Assembly (NCBI GenBank): GCA_964035545.1
Contig: OZ037771.1
Coordinates: forward strand, 620,001 to 684,000
Direction of reading: 5' to 3'
From: Bugula neritina
Taxonomy: Eukaryota > Bryozoa > Gymnolaemata > Cheilostomatida > Bugulidae
Length of the DNA: 64,000 bases
In this document: positions 1-24,700 of the stretch, piece after piece
How the letters are laid out: each line of letters opens with the position of its first letter
Numbering within the stretch: position 1 is the stretch's first letter
Position numbers and translations under genes: made by a program
The notes under the pieces: generated by a model
The model's database searches: none
Told to the model about the DNA's origin: nothing
Seen by the model: only the letters and a program-made list of their open reading frames with translations

Positions 1-510
1 CATGTAGTAGTCACTATTATATAATATCATGTAGTAGTCACTATTATATAATACCATGTAGTAGTCACTATTATATAATATCATGTAGTAGTCACTATTA
101 TATAATATCATGTAGTAGTCACCATTGTATAATATCATGTAGTAGTCACTATTATATAATATCATGTAGTAGTCACTATTATATAATATCATGTAGTAGT
201 CACTATTGTATAATACCATGTAGTAGTCACTATTATATAATATCATGTAGTAGTCACTATTATATAATACCATGTAGTAGTCACTATTGTATAATACCAT
301 GTAGTAGTCACTATTATATAATACCATGTAGTAGTCACTATTATATAATACCATGTAGTAGTCACTATTATATAATACCATGTAGTAGTCACTATTATAT
401 AATACCATGTAGTAGTCACTATTATATAATATCATGTAGTAGTCACTATTATATAATACCATGTAGTAGTCACTATTATATAATATCATGTAGTAGTCAC
501 TATTACATAA
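1..510. repeat. 27-bp minisatellite, about 19 copies, in a KCTD3 intron
   Basis: Tandem units of 27 bp (core CATGTAGTAGTCACTATTAT) run from the window edge to about 510 with few substitutions. The array ends directly at the acceptor of the first visible KCTD3 exon (AG at 516-517). The last degenerate unit (ATAATATTCAG) looks like a unit in which ATCATGTAG became the real acceptor, so the array may have grown from the splice site. Confidence 0.95.
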
Positions 511-517
511 TATTCAG

Positions 518-2365
518 GTATAAGTGGTAATAAGGTAGAGCTGGCCTATGGTACAGAACATGGCACAGTAAACATCATTATCCAGCACCCAGAGACGGTG
601 GGCAGGGGGCCACAACTCTTTCAGACCTTTTCTGTCCACAGGTGCCCCGTCAAGTGTGTACATCTCTCCGACAAGCACTTGCTCTCAGGTGTCTATTTAT
701 ACTAATATTGTCAGCAAACGCTACACCTAATGTTTGATACGTAGTAGGTGTAATGGAGGTGTGTGGATCACATACACACATGTTGTATTCCAAACAGCAC
801 ATTGTACTTTTGTTGAGTACGCAGCATATAGATTAGTTCCTTCTCTCAGTCTGTATTCTGTTATAATATTCACATCTTATCTTAATTTAGAAATTTTAAC
901 TTTTAACTGAAATATCTGACAGTGATGGCATCTGTCTAACACATGTAAATATTTGAGATACTCTCTAATCATTATGTGGAACATTGCGTGATGCATTTCA
1001 AAATAACAAGCCCGTGATTAAGTGTCAGAGGAATTAGGAAAAGCTGAACTTCCTTTTATTATTGTATAAATATATGTACTGTTATACTACATTACTGCTA
1101 CTAAATTATATTATTATATGAATATATATAGAATTGCTATATGAATATATATTATATTACTAAATAAATATACTGTAGCTATGTTTCAGTGTGCACCGAG
1201 TACAATCACGTCAGAACTTGGAGTCTCACAAGATTCAGGGGAATGATCTCTACGCAACCTGGTCCTATACCCAAATCATCCTTCAAACTCTTATCTTTAG
1301 AGGATGAGGATCCATTGAATAGCTACAGAGCAGGTAAAGCTTAGCCTCTGTTTCCAGTATTCCTATGATATGCTGTGAGGGTAGTATGGATAGCACTCCA
1401 CTTAGGTTTTAGTAAAAGTTATTTGTGTGATAAAGGTTGCTTAAGGTAAAGGAGTTGTTCTCTCAATATATACCATGTACTCGCATGCCCAGATGTGTCA
1501 GACTACAAGGTGAGACATGCTATACCATGGAATTGATATCTAACTGCCCTACTAATTCATTGCTTCTAAATGTTGTTAGAGTCACAGTAAAACTTTGCTA
1601 TTGAGATAGTAAGCTGCAGATAACTACCAATACATGTGCTGCAGATAACTACCAATACATGTGATGCAGGTAACCACTTTGGGCCGTATGGTGACGCCAA
1701 TGATGAGCAGCAGATTCTCGTACAGAAGGTTGTGCCGGAGACTGACTCTGTATACATTCGTCTGGCGGCTACCGGCCACACTGTATGTGTCATCAGGTCA
1801 TGTGACGGCAGTGACATCACTTCCTTCTTTGTACACGACTGCGAAGGGTCCAGCAGACTGGGTTCACCTCCTCGCAGGTAGCAATCCGTTGCTGTGTTTT
1901 ATTTCTGTTTTCTGTGTGAGCAACCATTCATAAGTTGTCGGTCTTCAACATTGCTCTCTATCATTAGTCTATTTTCCAGCTTAAATACAAACATTTAAAG
2001 ATGTCATTGGCAACAGTTTGCTTTCCATACTTCCACTATTTCGAGTTCCATTGGGCACCACATAGACTGATAACTTGTTCTGTTCCAGGTACCTGTTTAC
2101 TGGCCATTCTAATGGCAGTCTGCAAGTCTGGGATCTCACCACAGCCTTAGACTTATATTGTAAAGGAGAAAAAGTGGGGGAGGCACCCGGAGGCCCCACA
2201 GCTAATGAACTGTTGTCTGTGCTAGGGTTTTGTGATTTGAGTAACTCAAGACACACAACTCCAAGTGTAAGCCCCTCTCCCAGCTTACTCAGAAATATGC
2301 TACAACGCAACACATCACAGGGCCGCTGCAATCCCACCCACCATTTCAATGTGAGCAATAGTTGA
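518..2365 (+). CDS. KCTD3: KCTD3/SHKBP1-family protein, C-terminal part (5' end outside window)
   Basis: Four exons are supported: 518-688, 1190-1333, 1670-1877 and 2089-2365 (stop TGA 2363-2365). Phases agree at every junction and all introns are GT-AG. The product covers the C-terminal WD40-like region of the BTB-domain protein KCTD3 and its paralogue SHKBP1. Diagnostic stretches include [65 protein letters not shown] and [20 protein letters not shown]. Vertebrate KCTD3 is an accessory factor for HCN3 channels and SHKBP1 binds CIN85; which role applies here is unknown. The protein ends soon after the last WD-like blade with a short Ser/Pro tail, much shorter than the vertebrate tail. The N-terminal BTB exons lie upstream of base 1. 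The acceptor of the third visible exon is preceded by two 25-bp duplicates of itself. Confidence 0.93.
1614..1669 (+). repeat. 25-bp duplication of a KCTD3 acceptor site
   Basis: CTGCAG starts at 1614 and 1639, and the true acceptor ATGCAG at 1664, each 25 bp apart. In each unit the AG is followed by ATAACTACC, a near copy of the first exon bases GTAACCACT. The exon's 3' splice site plus its first bases has therefore been tandemly copied upstream, giving two decoy acceptors. Confidence 0.85.
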
Positions 2366-2775
2366 GAGGACAGGGCTACAGCTATACTTTGTGTTATGCA
2401 GTGAAGTGTGCCTGTAGCAGCTGCACTTACCCCTGGAGCAATACATGCATTCAGTTTAATGGAGAAACATATATTCTGTATTGTATTATATAATGAATAT
2501 TCCGCTACATATATTATTCATTGAGTAGTTATAATGCACTAACAGTTTACTCGTGCTGATAGTTGAAAGTTGATGTATACATGTAAAGTATGTACGTACA
2601 GCCACTTGTGCCACCATTTATTTGACAATAGACTGGAATATTAATTATATATTATATTTTATTTACAAATCACTGCTTGTATAAGTATTTTAAAATATAG
2701 AATATGATTTAAAATCACTAATTAATCTAGAATATTCAGAAGTACACTAGAAAGTGTAGTCTACGATAACACAGG
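2366..2775. other. convergent 3' region between KCTD3 and VPS33A
   Basis: This 410-bp AT-rich stretch separates the stop codons of two convergent genes. On the minus strand AATAAA occurs at 2617-2622 and 2658-2663 (written TTTATT on plus), placed to serve as VPS33A polyadenylation signals about 110-160 bp after its stop. I saw no canonical AATAAA on the plus strand close behind the KCTD3 stop. No other gene is visible. Confidence 0.6.
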
Positions 2776-14137
<11,362 letters not shown>

Positions 14138-15713
14138 ATTGAGTTTCCGCCTACAACACTAGAAGCTACCATAAGAAATGATCACATTATATATCACGTG
14201 GTGTAAATACAGACTTAGACTAAAAAAACCGTTTTATGTATAGTTTAGTATGATTTGAATAGCCTAGAAAATAAAGGTTAACAATTATGAAACACAAGCT
14301 AAAACTTCATCGTGTAAAACAGAAAAATAAATTAATATTTAAAGACGCTCAAAATTGCTAAACTAAAAGTTGAGAGCTTATATTTGTTGCACGGGACGAA
14401 ATAGTACCGTCTCATAAAATTATTACGACAATTGCTCAATAAAGCTACGTGTAGGCCAAGGTTAAACCGGACTTTTTCTTATTTTAAATCTCCTAATCCG
14501 ACCATCATGATTATTATAATATTTTTTTAATAGAAATATAATTTTAAATATTGTTGTAGCCGTTGGTGTATGATCACCATGCAATTATGGTGATCATACA
14601 GTTGCACCAACAGCTACTACAATATTTAAACTTATATTTTTATTAAATAAGTGTAATAATAATCATTTAATTTTATAATCATAATGATAATGATAATGAT
14701 AATGCTAATGAGTAATGGGATTAGCCTTAGGAGATTGTAAATATTAAGATACTAAAAGTAAAAGTAGAACTAAAAGTAAATGTATACCTTCAGTTGTTTT
14801 TAAGTTTTTCTAGTTGTATGTTTAAATGTTTCAAGATTTAATTCTAATTGTGTAGTGTAATTGAAAATAACTGTCAGACTAAGTGTAGAATGTAGTCACT
14901 GTGCAATAGTGATACTGTACTTGTAAGTTGACGTTGTACACTAATCTCAGTATTCTGATTCGACATCACAGACAGTGGCACATGTCATAGACTCATGCTG
15001 ATGAGTGTCGGTGATGCTCATACTGAGTCTAATACTCATTTGGTCATTAGCTCATTGTGAATGTCACAATCGCAATTGCAATTTACAATCAGAATGATGA
15101 TCACACGATTGGAATAAGAGTTACAAAGTGACAATGAGTGTGAATTAACACGACATCGTTATCTACTCAATTTGTAGTTAAACAAATTTCACACTGTAAA
15201 CCAAACTAAGCACTCGTAATCTTGTAACCATAAATATTCCTGAGTGTGCGATATCTTCAAATTTTAAAGATATTCAAAATCAATGGCTGTCACTTATCAG
15301 TATTACTATGACTATCATCTTAAAGTAGTAGTATGAGTATGATATCAGTATCAACTATGGTAATCAGTGACTTTCACTATCAGTGATGAGTATGTGTAGT
15401 CTACATCTACAGTGAGTAGAGGTATCAGTATTAGTATGAATATCAATATTGCTATTAGTAATGAGTATTAGTACGGGTATTATATAAGTATTACTAGTAA
15501 TATCCGTATAACAATTACTATAAGCCACACTGTATGTGTATCAGTATGACTATCATAAATTTTTAAGTGATTCCATTTCAGATTGATAGATAATAATTGA
15601 TGTTATCCATCAATTGATTTGATTTGATGTTGATGATGAGTTTCCTTAAAGAATAAAATTTAGAAGTTTGAAACTATCTAGTTTTATTTTCAGTGAATTC
15701 TCTAGCTGTTGTT
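14138..15713. other. head-to-head intergenic region, VPS33A / RhoGEF
   Basis: This 1.6-kb interval must hold the start regions of both divergent genes. An AG at 15692-15693 before the RhoGEF ATG may be the acceptor of a 5' UTR exon. The stretch holds a 250-bp palindromic element (14487-14736). The rest is cryptically simple DNA made of shuffled GAT, AGT and ATC words, such as TGAGTATGAGTGTGAGTACG near 13915. I could not identify a TATA box or initiator with confidence. Confidence 0.6.
14487..14736. mobile_element. 250-bp foldback (MITE-like) palindrome
   Basis: The ends AATCTCCTAA (14487-14496) and TTAGGAGATT (14727-14736) are a perfect 10-bp terminal inverted repeat. The interior is a near-complete palindrome: about 60 bases on either side of 14580-14587 pair, including TATGATCACCAT against ATGGTGATCATA and TAAATATTG against CAATATTTA, with small loops. 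No coding capacity is visible. The structure fits a non-autonomous foldback or MITE element. Target duplication is not evident. Confidence 0.6.
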
Positions 15714-18700
15714 ATGGAGCTGGTGAAAGCAGACCTTAAGAATAAAATCAGCCGATTCACAGAAAGACGGAAAGCTTTTAAAGGTGAATATAAACTCTTG
15801 ACCTGTTAATTAAATCTTCCTTAGATGCTGTACCTTTTAGTTTACTTTGACATCTACTTTGCAAATTGTAGCTAAATCCCACCCATATACTTCCAAACGC
15901 AACAGAGTGACATCATCTACGAAGACATGTGGAGTGCTCCCTTCAAGTCTAAATGGCAACGATGGGGAACTTAGTCTATTTCCTAGACCTGATGCTCAGC
16001 TAGATGGCATTAAGCTCCAGTGTAACCGGCCGTTCACAGGGATTGATATATCAAACAGTATCACCACGCCACAGACTTCTACTGCTGGTTAGTGCATATT
16101 TAACTAGCATAGTATTATATAACATATTTAATCCACATAGTATTGTGATATAGTCAACTGGTAATATACTCAGCTGGTATAAGTTGTATAGCTTATTCAA
16201 TTATTATATATATTAGGAAAATCGGATTTACCTTCGTTGGAGTCAGATTCACAAGTTGGTAGCATTAGTAGTGTATCACCACTGCCTTGTTCTTCCAAAT
16301 CATCGGATGTGAAAGATTCAACTACTCCGGATGTGTCAGCCAATCAACATGAAGGTACTATTCCTTTTTTGTATTTGACTAAACAATCTAAGTATCAGTA
16401 TAGCACAATCCTCAACTCAGCTTACTAAACTTAACTAAACTAAACTGTATGTCTAATCCTGTTAGAGAGCTTGTTGACGGGAACCTTAAAGAGAGTAATC
16501 TCACTCAGGTCTTCTACTAGAAAGTTGAAAAAAGATAAGGGAGGTCAGGATCCCACCCCGTCTCTGCATTTGAAAAGGTCAGTTTGAAGCTATCGTTGAC
16601 TTTCCTAATAGACCTCTCTGCTTTTTGCAACTTTGAAATTGCTTGCTATGAATTCAATATTTTATCATATATAAGTATTTGTGTGTGTTGTGGGGACTAA
16701 CTAGTGGAGCAAGTAGTTGCCAGTGAACTAGCTACCATATGCTGCAATGTACCCTGAGGAACCTTACGTTGTGTGTTGAAGGGCAAGCTCACTTCGGGAT
16801 TCCCGAGACTACACTCCCTTCAAGAGACGAGCTGCCCTATCCTCTAAGAAATCCGATACAGATTTGTTGAATAAACATACTGAGAGCTGTAGAGAGGTTA
16901 GTTGTATATCTCTACATCTGCTGTTACACTCAATATTGTATAAACTTGTTTCTATATGCTGCTGTTTTAAAGGGAGATAACTCCTACACCCAAATAATTA
17001 TACTCAATAGCTACATTGGCGTCTCTTGCAAGATGAATTAAACAATTTTATTCAGTAGCCCAGAGTGAAGGTAAATATTTCAAGTATTTAGGTAAAATAA
17101 AATGATGTAATACTCAGCTTATACAGGTCTCTGAAGTTACGGGACACAACACTGTGATTGCATGTTTTGAAGTTGTCTTAAAACTCTTGTGTAAACTTTT
17201 TAAGGGTTATCCCGTCTTGGTTAAATTATCAGTTGCCTTTCCTTTGCTGTCTATACAGCTTTTCTCTCAAAATATTGAAGTAGTGTAGGTCACACCTGCT
17301 CTGTTATGTCACATCTCACCTACTCTGTTATGTCACGCCTCACCTGCTCTGTTATGTCACACCTCACCTGCTCTGTTATGTCACACCTCACCTTGCTGCA
17401 GCTCTCCATGTTGTGTATAATACTAGCATCTAAAGAGTTTCACTATTAGACATCATAACTAGTAATATTGTAGAGGTTGCAGTATAATTATGTATTATAA
17501 TATATATTGTATGCTACAATATTTATTAGGTATTTGCTACATATGTATATGTTGCCATTCAGTAAAAGATATATTTTATTTTATTTCGTAAGACTAAAGT
17601 AGTATATATGACAACATATTATATTACAGCATATATGACACACATACACACATATATATGATGATATAGCCATAGTATGCATGTGTCATCAGCATGCAAT
17701 AATAGGCTATAAAGAGGATGCTGGTTGTATACACTTGGCAGAATAAACACGTGCACTGTTTACAATACTTAGGTGTTACTATAGACAAGTTTATTATCTC
17801 TTTGAGCTCCTCGCATACCTGTTCACACCTGACTAGTACTTGTACCTTGAGATCTACACTGTGACACCTTGCCTTACTGGTACTTGTACATTGAGATCTA
17901 CACTGTGACACCTTGCCTTACTATTGTTTTTACTTTGAGGTCTACACTTTAATACCTTGCCTTACCTGTACTTGTACCTTGATATCTGCACTTTAATACC
18001 TCTTAAATAGTACTGATCATTAATTAACAGCACTGGATTTAGATACCCACACACCATACCTAGTAGTGGTAAGTCTAGCACTATTACTATACCTTCAGAT
18101 AACTGTAGTTGATCTAAACCTCACTGATTATTCATGCAGAAGCCAGCTGGGATAAAAATAACCATTGCTTTCCATGTGTTCAAAGCGGTTATAGTGGAAA
18201 GTGAAATCAATAACACAGCCTTCATATCAAAATATGTCATTTGTTAACTTTTGAAGGTAGGAATTTAACATTCACTGTTAGCATAGAGTGTGTTAGTCTA
18301 CAGAATATTAGCATAGTGTGTGTTAGTATATATACATAGGGTACTAGGGTGTAGTCTACTGGGTCATATGATAGATCTGTATCTGTGTGTCTCGGGTAAC
18401 ATGGCCACTATACGTTAGTATACGCTATACGTTAGTGTATATTGTACGCTATACGTTAGTGTATATTATACACTGGGTGTGCATACTACCCCCTGACTGC
18501 AGGGCTACAGGAAACATGTGCCTTATATGCTGGAATCAGTGCTTTGTAAGTATATATAGGTTACAGTAAGTGTATGTAGGTTACACTAGGTATGTATAGG
18601 TTACAGTAAGTGTATGACAGTTACTGTAAGTAGCTATATATAGGCTACAGTTTCTACTGCATAAAACGTGATCTCTAAGTATGTCTAAAATACATTCTTA

Positions 18701-21700
18701 TCATGGATTATGGTAAAGCCTTTGCAAAAACCTGTGCCAGGATGTGTGGCTTATTTTATATGATTTCTGTGGTTTCCAGAGAGTACAGTTTCCATAACCT
18801 ACCAGTAGTATAGTGTTATTTCAAAAGAATAATATAAGTAATACATAATAATATATAATGATAATACTAATGTTATAGTATCAGTATATTTATTGTTGCA
18901 ATTATTATATAACTATGCTAATAAACCTGAAGGACTGAAGCTGTTTGGTGATAGGTCTACTGGCCCTGTCCACCGGCCTGGCTCATTGGCCCTGTCCACT
19001 GGCCTGGCTCATTGGCCTGGCCTATTAGCCTGGCTCATTGGCCTGGCTCACTGACTTGGTCCACTGGCCTGGCTCATTGGCCTGGCTCATTGGCCTGGCT
19101 CACTGACTTGGTCCACTGGCCTGGTTACAGTAACTTACTGAGTATGGAGTACAAGACTAAGTAGGAAGTTAATACAGTTTGGTCACACTTGAAGCTCCCC
19201 ATTGACGGAGGCTGTAGTTGATTGCCATTCACATGTTTCAGTGAAGATTTACTGACATAATATTACTTTTTACTTACTTCTTCAATACAAGAATAACTAC
19301 AAGATGTATTGTTACTATTCTCCTGCCTATAATTCTTTTCAATAGTAGAATAACTCAGAGTTAATTCTTTGTATAATGGAATATGTTATACATGTGTGTG
19401 CATTGTATATTTCTAACCACTCCTATTTACCTAGTTCATTCACATTTACTCTATCACACTTACTAACTCCTCAATCTATTCACATTCAACACATTTTCAA
19501 CAGATTTTCAACACATCTTCAACAACTAGCTCCTTTACACACAAGTGAATGCTCTATGCTAGATATACAAGTACTATGTCTCTAGACGGAGTTTTCTTCT
19601 CTGTGCTGAAATATGAAGTCCTTGTTGGGAAATGTTTCAACTTCCCTAACTGTAACTCAAACTGATTGCAGCTCCACTGATTTCATCTGCATTACTGCTG
19701 ATAACGCTACCATTACTGCTGATAAGCTACCATTGCATCATATTGTTTATTATTTGGACTGGCTGACTTATCACTTATTTATTTCTACTGCTGCCACTTC
19801 CTGGTATCATACACACCCCCCTCTCCCCATCTTATGAAATTTATTTCTCCAAATTCCTACCATTTTATATCTCAAGTTTTAATGATTTCTTTATTGATTT
19901 CATCTTTTCACTGTTTTATAGTTTTTACTATGGGGCTGGCTATCTTTTGTTTGACTAAAAGAAACAGTAGCCTAGTTTTATGACAATCATGCTGACCTAT
20001 GGTAAGCAGATCTCCTGTTTAATTACTTGCTAGTGAGTCATCACTCTGGAATGTTACATTTACAGTTCACTTCCTCCTGTCAGCTGATTAAAAAACTCCT
20101 TCAATTTCCTGAAATTCCTGTTAGTGATGCAATCTGTTAATTCATAAGTTAACTGTCACTAACACTCTAGTGTAACTCTCACTCACACTCTAGTGTAGCT
20201 CACTCACACTCTAGTGTAACTCTCACTCACACTCTAGTGTAGCTCACTCACACTCTAGTGTAACTCTCACTCACACTCTAGTGTAGCTCACTCACACTCT
20301 AGTGTAACTCTCACCCACACTCTAGCGTAATTCACTCTCACACTCTAGTGTAACTCTCACTCACACTCTGGTGTAACTCTCACTCACACTCTAGCGTAAC
20401 TCTCACCCACACTCTAGCGTAATTCACTCTCACACTCTAGTGTAACTCTCACTCACACTCTGGTGTAACTCTCACCCACACTTTAGCGTAACTCTCACTC
20501 ACACTCTAGCGTAATTCACTCTCACACTCTAGTGTAACTCTCACTCACACTCTAGCGTAATTCACTCTCACACTCTAGTGTAACTCTCACTCACACTCTG
20601 GTGTAACTCTCACTCACACTCTAGTGTAACTCTCACTCACACTCTAGCGTAACTCTCACTCACACTCTAGTGTAACTCACTCACACTCTGGTGTAACTCT
20701 CACTCACACTCTAGCGTAGCTACCACTCACCCTGCTATAGTTCTCATGAATATTTGTAATGTAGGAAGTTGTCTGCCTCTGAAATCTATTGGCCAAATTA
20801 CCAAACAAAATATTAGAAGTTGAAACGGATTTAAAGTTACATGAAATGAGTTTTATAAAAGTCTAGGTAGTGGGCACTGGTTGGTGTAGCTTGCTGGTAG
20901 GCTTATTGATGATGTCAGGAAGGCTTATTGATGTCATGAAGGCTTATTGATGATGTCATGAAGGCTTATTGGTGATGCCAGGAAGGCCTCTTGATGATGT
21001 CATGAAGGCTTATTGATCGTGTTGGTTAGAGCAAGACTTATGATACATAGAAATAGCTTGACTATTGTAACACTCTCCCAAACAGCTTTATCAATGGCAA
21101 CTTACTTGCTTGACTTGGTTTACTCAATTTATCTCGCAATACTTTGACTGAGGAAGCTGCTTTGCCTTTCATTCCCCCACTTACTCTTGCTTACCAGCAT
21201 ACTATGCTTGCACATACCATACCGTAGTTGTGAAATCTATAAGACTGGTATATACATTGTCTGGTTAGAGGAAATAAATAGATGCTGGGTATATCTCTAT
21301 ATTCTGTTTACACATCCATTACCCTCACCTGCTGGCCAGTTCTTTCAGTTGTTTATTAGTCAGAAGTAAACAGCAAATAAACAGGTAAGTCATCTGCTAG
21401 CTGATTCCAGGTGTAACATCTAGCATCTCAACTATTCATGTATCCTTTGAAGTCATCTTCCCTCTATGTCTACTCTATAGTGTATAGTAAGGGAACACAA
21501 CTCCACAAAGTATTGAGATACTGCTGACCGTTTACACTCAACATGCATAGTTGAACTGTGAAATATTTCCTTCAATCTTGGAGCTGTTTATCTAGTAGCT
21601 GACTTCTACACTACGTCATAACTCACATGTTTGAAACATGAACCTTTTCAACTGTGGGATTGACAGTTAGGCTGTTGGGTACATCACTGTAGCACGCTAT

Positions 21701-24700
21701 CTGTGTACCAGTAACGTGATGTACTTGTAACCTACGCTATGCTGTATATATTGTATAATAAACCACAGCACCTGGATACCACTTAGATATAGATACCACC
21801 TATACATCTAGCAACTGTTGCTCTACATCAAACTATTACTCAATACCCACTTCATGCTCAGTGCAGTTGTTCCTAGACCAGCACATAGTCAGTAGCTCTC
21901 TAAGTTCATCTCATCTCGCACGGATTTATAGATGGTTCAGTGTAGCTCAGACTTTCACTATCTAGAAATATGAATAAACCAGTGTGTTGTTTCAATTGCA
22001 GCATGGTAGGTGAAGAGTTCACGTAATCTTTGCTCTTCTTTCTCTCTTTGTTTCATGTTCATATGATTTCCTTATTTGTTTCACTGTTAGAAAATGTCTG
22101 CTAAAAGCATTTTATAAACTTTTAGTTCTTTTATATATTAAGTGCGAATTAAAAGGTTTGGTAACACCCATTTAATAAAACATTACAAAATGGTTTTTCA
22201 TTGCAACAATTTGATTTTTCTAGCTCATTAGAAACATATACATTTCTTCTGGTAATCATTTTTGTTGAACTGTTGTAACATTTCATAGTATAGATGTAGT
22301 GTAGTATTACAACGTGTCCTGCCGAATTGTATTACATTGTATTACGTGGTATTGTATTGTGCTATATGACATATTATATTATTTGCAGAATGCTACGTCG
22401 AATGGATTGTTCCAGAAATTTAGACGAAGAGGTAAGCATTTTTGTATAATATGCAGATATATTTATATAGTAATATGCAGATATGTTTATATAATAATAT
22501 GCAGATATGTTTATATAATAATATGCAGATATGTTTATATAATAATATGCAGATATATTTATATAATAATATGCAGATATGTTTATATAATAATATGCAG
22601 ATATGTTTATATAGTAATATGCAGATATGTTTATATAATAATAATATGCAGATATGTTTATATAATAATATGCAGATATGTTTATATAGTAATATGCAGA
22701 TATGTTTATATAATAATAATATGCAGATATGTTTATATAATAATATGCAGATATGTTTATACACGTACTAGACCATGTGGAGGAATGTTGGACCACAGCA
22801 CCGTGTTCTTATCTAGATCTCAGGCTATATATGGCTACAGTGAGGGGGGTCTGATTCCCGGCCTCTCTCACTGCCGTTTTTAGCTGCTATGTATATGTTT
22901 TGGTTATCATTTCTTTTATCTTGGGTGTGTGTAAATATCGTTATCTGAATCATTCTACTACTTCACCCTGCTTGAGCACTTACTCTCACTCATCTACTTA
23001 CACTGTACTTACTCTGTCTACTCTGTACTTACCCTGTCTACTCTGTACTTACTCTATACTTACACTGTACTTACCCTGTCTATTCTGTACTTACACTGTC
23101 TACTCTATACTTACACTCACGCTCTGTTTATCTCCTTCAGCTGGAAAGTCGAAACTCTTCTCCTCTTTCAAGGGACGGAACGATCAGCCAGTGAGTTCTC
23201 TGCAGATCGTCAGTGAGACAGCTTCACCGACCAATCAACACTCAGGTAAGAACAGTACAGCTTCACCGACCAATCAACACTTAGGTAAGAACAGTACAGC
23301 TTCACCAACCAATCAACACTCAGGTAAGAACAGCACAGCTTCACCGACCAATCAACACTCAGGTAAGAACAGTACAGCTTCACCAACCAATCAACATTCA
23401 GGTAAGAACAGTACAGCTTCACCGGCCAATCAACACTTAGGTAAGAACAGTACAGCTTCACCAACCAATCAACACTCAGGTAAGAACAGTACAGCTTCAC
23501 CAACCAATCAACACTCAGGTAAGAACAGCACAGCTTCACTAACCAATCAACACTCAGGTTAGGGCTACAGCTTTGTAAGTTTTAACGATACGTTCTACCA
23601 TTTAAATTCAAGTACGGAGAATAAACTTGATGTAAATTCTATACACTGCTGGCAGCAATGAGAGTTTCTAAATATAGCTCAGAGGCAGCAGCTGCAACAG
23701 CTCCTAGAATCATACAGGTAGATGCTTTAGCTATGAATAGCAGTTATACTGACCAGTTGCTATGTGTAGATGACTCCTAACAACCAATAGCTCTCTATTT
23801 AATATAGATACATTGATAAGTATCATATCTATATAATAGGTTTCCGTTGACAAAAAGAAATGTTATTTTAGTACACACTGCATTCAATCTCAAGTATTGT
23901 ACTATTTGTTTATCTTTTTGCATAATCTTAAATAAATGTGGAGTAATTACTTTGGCAATTGTTTGCATTTGAAAGGTAGTGATACTGATTAGATTGCAGC
24001 TGGAATACCTGAATTACTACTAGTAGGTTAGCAGATATAGTGTATAGTGTAAGTATAGAGTATAATATAGTGTAAGTATAGAGTGTAAGTATAGAGTATA
24101 TAGTGTAAGTATACAGTGTAAGTATAGAATATAATATAGTGTATAGTGTAAGTATAGAGTATACAGTGTAAGTATATAGTATATAGTGTAAGTATACAGT
24201 GTATAGTGTAAGTATATAGTATATAGTGTAAGTATACAGTGTATAGTGTAAGTATATAGTATATACTGTAAGTATAGAATATAATATAGTGTATAGTGTA
24301 AGTATAGAATATAATATAGTGTATAGTGTAAGTATAGAATATAATATAGTGTATAGTGTAAGTATAGAGTATATAGTGTAAGTATACAGTGTAAGTATAG
24401 AATATAATATAGTGTAAGTATAGAGTATATAGTGTAAGTATAGAATATAATATAGTGTATAGTGTAAGTATAGAATATAATATAGTGTATAGTGTAAGTA
24501 TAGAATATAATATAGTGTATAGTGTAAGTATAGAATATAATATAGTGTATAGTGTAAGTATAGAGTATAATATAGTGTAAGTATATAGTATATAGTGTAA
24601 GTATAGAGTGCATAGTGTAAGTATAGAGTGTATAGTGTAAGTATAGAGTGTGTAGTGTAAGTATAGAGTATAATATAGTGTACAGTGTAAGTATATAGTG

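Noticed and set aside
1-510. CRISPR-like direct repeats
   Set aside because: Units are contiguous without unique spacers, and the context is a eukaryotic intron.
18503-18545. Possible RhoGEF exon ([14 protein letters not shown]) with good acceptor and donor
   Set aside because: It ends in phase 1, while the next firm exon (22389) needs phase 0; exons 16896 and 22389 join in phase without it.
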